Shown here: positions 33,491-38,169 of the stretch, piece after piece | Layout: each line of letters begins with the position of its first letter | How positions within the stretch are numbered: position 1 is the stretch's first letter | Origin: a methanogenic archaeon | GTDB lineage: Archaea; Thermoplasmatota; Thermoplasmata; Methanomassiliicoccales; Methanomethylophilaceae | DNA length: 38,169 nucleotides | Direction: 5' to 3' | Assembly: GCA_902763685.1 (NCBI GenBank) | Contig: CACWTF010000003.1 | Span: 1 to 38,169 of the forward strand | Notes under the pieces: generated by a model | Database searches by the model: none | What the model saw: the letters and a program-made list of their open reading frames with translations, nothing else | Told to the model about the DNA's origin: nothing | Translations under genes and position numbers: made by a program

Positions 33491-33642
33491 AAATCGGCAC
33501 TGGCTCTTGCCGCTACTATTGCTCTGCACCCTGGATAAACGCAGCATTCATCCACGGCCTCTTCAACAGGGATGCCTTTGGTTCTGATCAGGCAGACCAC
33601 TTCTCCCACCCAGTATGTGACGAAATCCTCCCAGGCGGACAT
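33478..33642 (-). CDS. 54-codon continuation after the Rpn TAG (separate small gene or C-terminus)
   Basis: ATG at 33642 follows the TAG directly and in the same frame, ending at TAA 33478. The protein is MSAWEDFVTYWVGEVVCLIR, TKGIPVEEAVDECCVYPGCR, AIVAARASADLGRE. The middle, with T-K-G-x-x-x-E-E-A, looks like the C-terminal tail of Rpn proteins (helix-turn with -GMSPEEA-like text). Either UAG is decoded as pyrrolysine or otherwise read through, or this is a separately started small protein, as with the short C-terminal products of some Rpn genes. Contains four Cys in a short span (CC, then C). Confidence 0.55.
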   Translation of the reverse strand: MSAWEDFVTYWVGEVVCLIRTKGIPVEEAVDECCVYPGCRAIVAARASADLGRE

Positions 33643-34476
33643 CTAGCCTTTCTTGAAGCCGGAGGCTTCGCCCTTCTCGTATGCAGAAGCTAACCCCTTC
33701 TTGAACCCGGCGGCTTCGCCCTTCTCATAAGAAGATTGCATGAGATACTCGTACTCATCCGCCAAAGCACCCATCTTCTTCACTTCCCCGATTAATGATT
33801 CCTCTATCACAATATCATACTTTTCCCTTAATTTGGACTGGGTGGCCCCGGTATCCAAATCCTTGGTGAAGAGAAGATTGAGCATCCCCACGGGGGATTC
33901 CTCCCTCTCGGAGTATCCTCCGATGTTGATCTCGTATATCTCCATCTTGTTCAGCGGACTCTCGAAAGGCTCGCCGGGGGCATCGAGATAATGACGCATC
34001 CTGTAGTCGCGGACCACCCTGTTGCGTGCCTCGGGCGATGCGTTCAGCCTGACCCATATGGACACTGTCCTCTTCATGTTCTCATACAGCTGCTGTTTGG
34101 TGGTACCCTTCTCCTGCTCGGTTATCATACGGCTGGAATACAGCAACTGCCTGTTGGCCAGGACATCCCCGCGGATGTAGTTCTGACCCTCTACCCCCAC
34201 GATTATCTCTATGCCCTTCCCTGTCCCGGGGAGCGTTACGTCGAACACCGAATCGAGATGTACTGGAGTCGAACCTTTGGCTCCCAATTCCGTTCCCCTC
34301 CCCTTTACGTGCCTCCTATCTCCGTCCAGCTCGAGACAGGTCAGGATCTCCTCCCTGCTCCTGTCCCTGAACTCCGGCATCACCCTGAGGATCTCTGCCA
34401 GGACATGTCCGTCATGTACAAGGGCTTTGAACCATTGGTCGTCGATCATAGTTTTGTCATGCGTATCGGATTGCAT
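33643..34476 (-). CDS. Rpn-family PD-(D/E)XK nuclease, ending at TAG
   Basis: 277 residues to a TAG at 33643-33645. Rpn proteins are recombination-promoting DNA nucleases of the PD-(D/E)XK superfamily. The nuclease core is near residues 60-100 (VHLDSVFDV, then IIVGVEGQNY, whose E-x-Q is the usual motif), with LANRQLLYSSRMI following. A tandem C-terminal repeat, YEKGEA(A/S)GFKKG twice, resembles the charged linker repeats seen before the tail in Rpn proteins. All other complete genes read here stop with TGA or TAA. Translation may continue through the TAG (see 33478-33642). The SD in the leader is inside a hairpin. Confidence 0.8.
   Translation of the reverse strand: MQSDTHDKTMIDDQWFKALVHDGHVLAEILRVMPEFRDRSREEILTCLELDGDRRHVKGRGTELGAKGSTPVHLDSVFDVTLPGTGKGIEIIVGVEGQNYIRGDVLANRQLLYSSRMITEQEKGTTKQQLYENMKRTVSIWVRLNASPEARNRVVRDYRMRHYLDAPGEPFESPLNKMEIYEINIGGYSEREESPVGMLNLLFTKDLDTGATQSKLREKYDIVIEESLIGEVKKMGALADEYEYLMQSSYEKGEAAGFKKGLASAYEKGEASGFKKG
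33647..33732 (-). repeat. Direct repeat encoding YEKGEA-x-GFKKG
   Basis: Two imperfect ~38-bp copies 48 bases apart near the 3' end of the Rpn gene. Confidence 0.8.
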
Positions 34477-34480
34477 GGCA

Positions 34481-34498
34481 CCCTCTTCCGCAAGAGGG
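34481..34498 (-). promoter_or_regulatory. Leader hairpin sequestering the Rpn ribosome binding site
   Basis: CCCTCTT, loop, AAGAGGG, perfect 7-bp stem ending 4 bases before the ATG. On the mRNA the 3' arm AGAGGG with the following TG forms the SD, so the stem would limit translation. TATA-like GGTATAATTG lies upstream near 34516-34525. Confidence 0.6.
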
Positions 34499-34533
34499 GA
34501 TTAAAAGGAAAAAGTGTACAATTATACCGTACG

Positions 34534-35538
34534 TCACGACGTCCTGAGGATGTCGAAGACGTATACGCTCATGGTGGGGGAATAGGTCTTCAGTTCGGTC
34601 ACCCCGGTGACCTCCATGCCGAATCCCTTGGCCTTCATGGCATCCTTCAGCTTCTGGCTGTAACCGGGCAGATCGGCACGCTCCATGATCCTGTGCATGT
34701 GCACCGTACCGCCGACCTTCGCCTTCGCTAATGCGACGTCTAAGAATCTATCAGCAATCTGCGGGAGGTTCATCAGCACGCGGTCCGCCTGGGGGAGACC
34801 CTTCACGACCTCGGTGGAATCTCCGATGAAGCACTCCATGTTCTTGATGTGGTTGAGGCGGATGTTCTCCCTCATGAAGCGTTCGCACTCGGGATTGAGG
34901 TCGATGGAATAGACCATGGACGGCGAGGCGTTCCTGCAGATGACCGAACCGAAGGGTGCGACACCGGCGAACATATCGATGATTATCTCACCGGGCTTCA
35001 CCAGCGAGGCTATGCGCGATCTCTCGTTGGCGAGACGCGGGTTGAAATAGACTATGGACGGATCGGTGAGCATGCGGGTGCCGAACTCCTTGTGCATGGT
35101 CTCGGAGGTCCCGGTCCCCGCTATGCGTTCGAGTTCGCGGATGCGGAACTCGCCCTTCACACCGCCGTCGAGGAAGACTGCACGGATGTTGGGGGATGCC
35201 TTCATCATCGCCTCGCCGATCTCCCTGCGGTAGGGGAGGAGGGGTTCCTCCAGCTTGGTGATGGCGATATCCCCGACTACGTCGTGAGAATTAGGAAGCA
35301 GTTCTTTCAGCTCTGCTGGCACTTGTACAATGTTACGGTAATCGCCCTCTCCGCGGTTCTGCGGACGAAGCTCCGCCTCCTCGGCCTTGATACCGTTGTA
35401 CTCGTCACAGAGACAGGGGATGAGGATATCACTGCCGTCGCTGCCGATACGGTATTCGAGGTCCAGGAGACCCTCCTCGATGAGGGCCCGCCTTACGGGT
35501 TCGCCCTCGGATTTGGGCACACGGAGGCATTTGGCCAT
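34534..35538 (-). CDS. trm5: Trm5-type tRNA (guanine-37-N1)-methyltransferase
   Basis: 334 residues. It methylates G37 next to the anticodon using SAM, preventing frameshifting. The Rossmann core has MFAGVAPFGSVICR, YSIDLNPEC and the MNLPQIADRFLD motif of the family; the preceding HKEFGTRMLTDPSIVYFNPR is the Trm5 connector. The N-terminal ~90 residues are the D1 tRNA-recognition domain. Overlaps the dphB stop by 1 base (TGATG). A Taw2-like wybutosine enzyme is a less likely alternative. Confidence 0.88.
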   Translation of the reverse strand: MAKCLRVPKSEGEPVRRALIEEGLLDLEYRIGSDGSDILIPCLCDEYNGIKAEEAELRPQNRGEGDYRNIVQVPAELKELLPNSHDVVGDIAITKLEEPLLPYRREIGEAMMKASPNIRAVFLDGGVKGEFRIRELERIAGTGTSETMHKEFGTRMLTDPSIVYFNPRLANERSRIASLVKPGEIIIDMFAGVAPFGSVICRNASPSMVYSIDLNPECERFMRENIRLNHIKNMECFIGDSTEVVKGLPQADRVLMNLPQIADRFLDVALAKAKVGGTVHMHRIMERADLPGYSQKLKDAMKAKGFGMEVTGVTELKTYSPTMSVYVFDILRTS

Positions 35539-36347
35539 CAGTCGTCGTCCTCTATGATCTCTTTGGGTGCACCCGCGAAGTCGACCAACGCCTCGGCTTC
35601 CATGAAGTGGAGCTTACCGGGCAGGATGAGGGACTGCAGGGGCGAACCGAGGTCCATCTTGAGAAGGTCCTGAGGATAGCCTGCGACCAGTTTCATGTCC
35701 TCCGCTCCTGCATGGGATACAACGCAGAGCAGGGTCTTGTCGGTGATCAGGCCCTCACCCCACTTCTCCTCGCCGGCCAGCAGCCACTCGATGGCCTGCT
35801 GGGCGGTCATGTACCTGAGCTCCTCCGCCCTGATGTCGAGAAGTATGAGGGTGTGGAGTCCGAGCTTGTAGTTGGCCATGATGTGGTCGTAGGGGGACTT
35901 GGGCTGGTAGCCCATCTCGAGGAAGGGCAGGGTGACGGTCCTGCCGAACTTGTAGGGTTGGAGTCCGAAGACCGCGGGGGCGGCGGTGAAGATGGATACG
36001 CCGGTGAACATCCTGACGGGGATGCCCTCGTACATGGCCTGGATCCTGAGATCCACGTGGGTGGTGGCCAGCATGGTGTCGCCGGCGGTCACGAAGGCCA
36101 CACGCATCTCCTTCGCGTCACGGATGATGTTGGGGAGTTCCTTGTCCTCCTCCACCTGGGCACGGTACTGGACCGTGATCTTCTTGCCGAGCGCCTTCTC
36201 CAGGTCCTCGATCTCGGTGCCGATGAGGGTGGAAGTGTAGAATTCCGCATAGATCTTGTCGCATTCTTTGAGCGCATTGAAGGCCTTCACGGTCATTCCG
36301 TCAACACCGCTGAGGCCGAGTCCTACGAAGATGAGCTCGGATGTCAT
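35538..36347 (-). CDS. dphB: Diphthine synthase
   Basis: 269 residues. It trimethylates the modified histidine of elongation factor 2 on the way to diphthamide. Features: LIFVGLGLSGVDGMTVKA, VAFVTAGDTMLATTHVDL and GVSIFTAAPAVFGLQPYKFG, matching the tetrapyrrole-methylase fold of Dph5. A minus-strand TATA (ATTTATAAATACG, around 36369-36379) lies ~27 bases from the ATG, so leaderless. Coupled to trm5. Confidence 0.95.
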   Translation of the reverse strand: MTSELIFVGLGLSGVDGMTVKAFNALKECDKIYAEFYTSTLIGTEIEDLEKALGKKITVQYRAQVEEDKELPNIIRDAKEMRVAFVTAGDTMLATTHVDLRIQAMYEGIPVRMFTGVSIFTAAPAVFGLQPYKFGRTVTLPFLEMGYQPKSPYDHIMANYKLGLHTLILLDIRAEELRYMTAQQAIEWLLAGEEKWGEGLITDKTLLCVVSHAGAEDMKLVAGYPQDLLKMDLGSPLQSLILPGKLHFMEAEALVDFAGAPKEIIEDDD

Positions 36348-36393
36348 GATGACTGCGGTATGCCCGCGTATTTATAAATGTGCGTGCCCGGGA

Positions 36394-36708
36394 TCAGAAG
36401 AGGAACCGGATCGCGAGTCCCGCCAAGGTGCCCAGCATCGCACCTACCAGGAACATGCTGAACCTGCTCTGTCTGCCTCCGAGGAAGAAGATGGGGATGA
36501 ACAGGAACAGGAAGTAGAATCCCAGCACATAGGTGAGGGCGAATGTCGCCACGAATCCTATGATCAGATACAGGATGTACTGCAGGTTGGAACCGGGCTC
36601 GTACTCACGCGACAGGACGGGAGCGGCCTCCAGCCGTGCACCGCATTCGGGACAGAACCTCTCGGTACCGGAGAGGTTCGCACCGCAATGGGGACAGAAG
36701 TCTTGCAT
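36394..36708 (-). CDS. Zinc-ribbon membrane protein
   Basis: 104 residues from ATG 36708. The N-terminal zinc ribbon is FCPHCGANLSGTERFCPECG (two CX2C pairs). Two to three hydrophobic segments follow (roughly residues 42-72 and 80-100). Soluble zinc ribbon plus membrane anchor is a common archaeal architecture of unknown function. The longer open frame upstream is not needed. Confidence 0.75.
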   Translation of the reverse strand: MQDFCPHCGANLSGTERFCPECGARLEAAPVLSREYEPGSNLQYILYLIIGFVATFALTYVLGFYFLFLFIPIFFLGGRQSRFSMFLVGAMLGTLAGLAIRFLF

Positions 36709-36732
36709 GGATAACCCGGCGTGCAGGAAGGT

Positions 36733-36752
36733 GCCGGGGATCGCTCCCCGGC
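36733..36752. terminator. Hairpin downstream of the acyl-CoA synthetase gene
   Basis: GCCGGGGA, loop TCGC (GCGA on the mRNA), TCCCCGGC: an 8-bp stem with a GNRA-type tetraloop, just past the 36762 stop. No T-tract, so it may be an mRNA 3'-end stabiliser. Confidence 0.5.
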
Positions 36753-36761
36753 GTGATGGTT

Positions 36762-38169
36762 TCAGTGCTTGAGGACGCAGAGACAGTCGACAGCCCAGCA
36801 TCCCTGGCCTTCTCTGCCGGCGATGATGGGGTTGATCTCGAGCTCGGTGATCTCAGGGTTCTCGTTGATGATGTGCACGATCTTCCTGATGACGTCCTTG
36901 ATGGCATCGATGTCGCACTTGGGCAGTCCGCGGGCTCCGGAGAGCAGCTTGTAAGCCTTGGTGGAGGTGATCATCTCATCGAGGTCCTCCTCGGTCATGG
37001 GGACGTGCCTCTGGGATATCTCGCGGAGGATCTCGACGTAGATTCCTCCGAGACCGAAGGATACGACGGGTCCGAACTGTGCGTCCCTCATCATGGAGAG
37101 GATGACCTCAGGACCGTTGAGCATCTGCTCGATGGCGATTCCGACGATCTGTGCCTTGGGGGCCTTCTCCTTGACGGAGGTCATGATCTGGTTGAACGCT
37201 GCCTCAGCGGCCTCGGCGTTCTTGACGCCTACGACGACTCCTCCCACATCGGTCTTGTGGGCGATGTCGGGGGAGACGATCTTCATGACGACGGGGAATC
37301 CGATCTTGGATGCCTCCTTTGCCGCGTCTGCCGCGGAGGTGACGACGGCCGCACCGGGTACGGGGATTCCGTAGGCGGCGAACATCTTCTTACCCTCGGC
37401 CTCGGTCAGGGTGTGGCGGCCCTCGGAGTAGGCCTTGTCGATGAGTGCCTTGACCTGCTCGCGTCCGCTTGTCTTGGGCAGCTGGAGCGGGGTGTGGGCC
37501 TTCTGGAGGTTGACGGTGTATTTCCTGAGGATGTCCAGTGCACGGACGGCTCTGTCAGGGGTGGGGTAGCAGGGGAACTTTCCTGCCTTGAGGATCTCGA
37601 TACCCTCGTTGCACTTCTTACCGCCTGCGAGACAGACGACAGCGGCCACGGGGATGGTATCCTTGATCTGGACGAGCACCTTGGAGACGGCTGCGAGATC
37701 GGCGGTATCCAGGGGGGATCCCATGATGACGAGTCCGCCGACCTGGGGGTCCTTGACGACCTCGTTGATGGCGATGTGGAAGTCCTCGGGTGCCGCGTCT
37801 CCGCGGATGTCGATGGGGTTGGTGATTCCCGCGACCTTGGGCAGACCCGCCTTGATTCCCGCGATGGTCTCGGGGGTGAGCTGGGCCGCGTGGCAGTACT
37901 GTGCGGTGTAGGCCGCGTCCGCGGACATGACTCCGAGACCGCCTGCATTGGTGATGATTCCGATCTGGTCCTTCTCCATGAACTTGCAGGTGGAGAATAC
38001 CATGAGTGCGTCGAAGAACTCGTCGAGGTCGAATGCCCTGTGGATGTTGAGCTTCTTGAAGACGACGTTGTTCACGGCATCGGAACCCGCGATGGATCCG
38101 GTGTGGGAGGATGCGGCCTTGGAACCGGCTGCGGTCTTTCCCGACTTGAACATGACGATGGGCTTCTTG
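36762..38169 (-). CDS. ADP-forming acyl-CoA synthetase (acetate-CoA ligase), 5' end cut off
   Basis: About 469 residues visible; the frame stays open to the right edge (KKPIVMFKSG), so the start lies outside. The family converts acyl-CoA + ADP + Pi to acid + CoA + ATP. The phosphohistidine loop is KAASSHTGSIAGSD. A CoA-ligase-like region follows (GIITNAGGLGVMSADA), then the ATP-grasp beta part from about residue 230 (LTEAEGKKMFAAYGIPVPG, KIVSPDIAHKTDVGGV, PEVILSMMRDAQFGPVVSFG). Alpha and beta parts are fused in one chain. The acyl substrate is not determined. Confidence 0.92.
   Translation of the reverse strand, partial: KKPIVMFKSGKTAAGSKAASSHTGSIAGSDAVNNVVFKKLNIHRAFDLDEFFDALMVFSTCKFMEKDQIGIITNAGGLGVMSADAAYTAQYCHAAQLTPETIAGIKAGLPKVAGITNPIDIRGDAAPEDFHIAINEVVKDPQVGGLVIMGSPLDTADLAAVSKVLVQIKDTIPVAAVVCLAGGKKCNEGIEILKAGKFPCYPTPDRAVRALDILRKYTVNLQKAHTPLQLPKTSGREQVKALIDKAYSEGRHTLTEAEGKKMFAAYGIPVPGAAVVTSAADAAKEASKIGFPVVMKIVSPDIAHKTDVGGVVVGVKNAEAAEAAFNQIMTSVKEKAPKAQIVGIAIEQMLNGPEVILSMMRDAQFGPVVSFGLGGIYVEILREISQRHVPMTEEDLDEMITSTKAYKLLSGARGLPKCDIDAIKDVIRKIVHIINENPEITELEINPIIAGREGQGCWAVDCLCVLKH

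Overview
This window looks like a chromosome segment from a methanogenic archaeon of the Methanomassiliicoccales / Thermoplasmatota type. That placement is an inference from gene content: a RamA-type corrinoid activase, archaeal cobamide assembly genes (cobY, the fused cbiS), NikR and Ni/hydrogenase maturation genes, diphthine synthase, an archaeal Trm5, archaeal TATA boxes with many apparently leaderless starts, and near-complete avoidance of TAG stops. There are 38 protein genes and no recognisable rRNA, tRNA, CRISPR array or insertion sequence.

Layout. 1-5136: a three-gene minus-strand surface/uptake operon (a twin-repeat anchored protein, a BtuF/FecB-like binding protein, and a beta-propeller joined to a FecCD permease). 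The last ~180 bases at the left edge look like a bacterial PTS permease and probably mark a chimeric junction. 5286-8668: ramA and a divergent M18 aminopeptidase. 8715-13827: MenA/UbiA-like prenyltransferase, UbiE-like methyltransferase, then a two-gene nitrogenase-like reductase in which a NifH-like ATPase and a NifD-like subunit are one polypeptide and the partner is a separate NifK/BchB-like protein. 13888-15742: DUF2975-like membrane protein, a small XRE regulator and a BASS-type transporter, sharing TATCGATAA operator-like repeats. 15743-18801: DUF1848 protein, an SMR transporter pair, and an alkylation-repair pair (ogt, alkD). 18782-20813: hypA-hypD and an unknown gene. 20893-24161: a PP-loop amidotransferase-like gene, folC and nth, divergent from nikR. 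24249-25341: a tandem pair of unknown paralogues. 25495-27891: topoisomerase I. 27883-32879: the cobamide operon cobD-cbiB-cbiS-cobS-cobY. 32958-33464: a dCTP deaminase/dUTPase family gene with a changed catalytic residue. 33478-34476: an Rpn-family nuclease whose TAG codon is followed in frame by 54 more codons. 34534-38169: trm5-dphB, a zinc-ribbon membrane protein, and a partial ADP-forming acyl-CoA synthetase.

How the parts fit. RamA reactivates the corrinoid proteins of methylotrophic methanogenesis; the cobamide operon salvages and finishes those corrinoids; the left-edge operon may import a corrinoid or iron chelate. NikR and HypA/HypD serve nickel handling and [NiFe]-hydrogenase assembly. 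The most interesting candidates are the fused nitrogenase-like reductase beside prenyl/methyl-transferases, the in-frame TAG in the Rpn nuclease (possible pyrrolysine or readthrough), the shared element at the nikR divergent starts, and the chimeric left edge.
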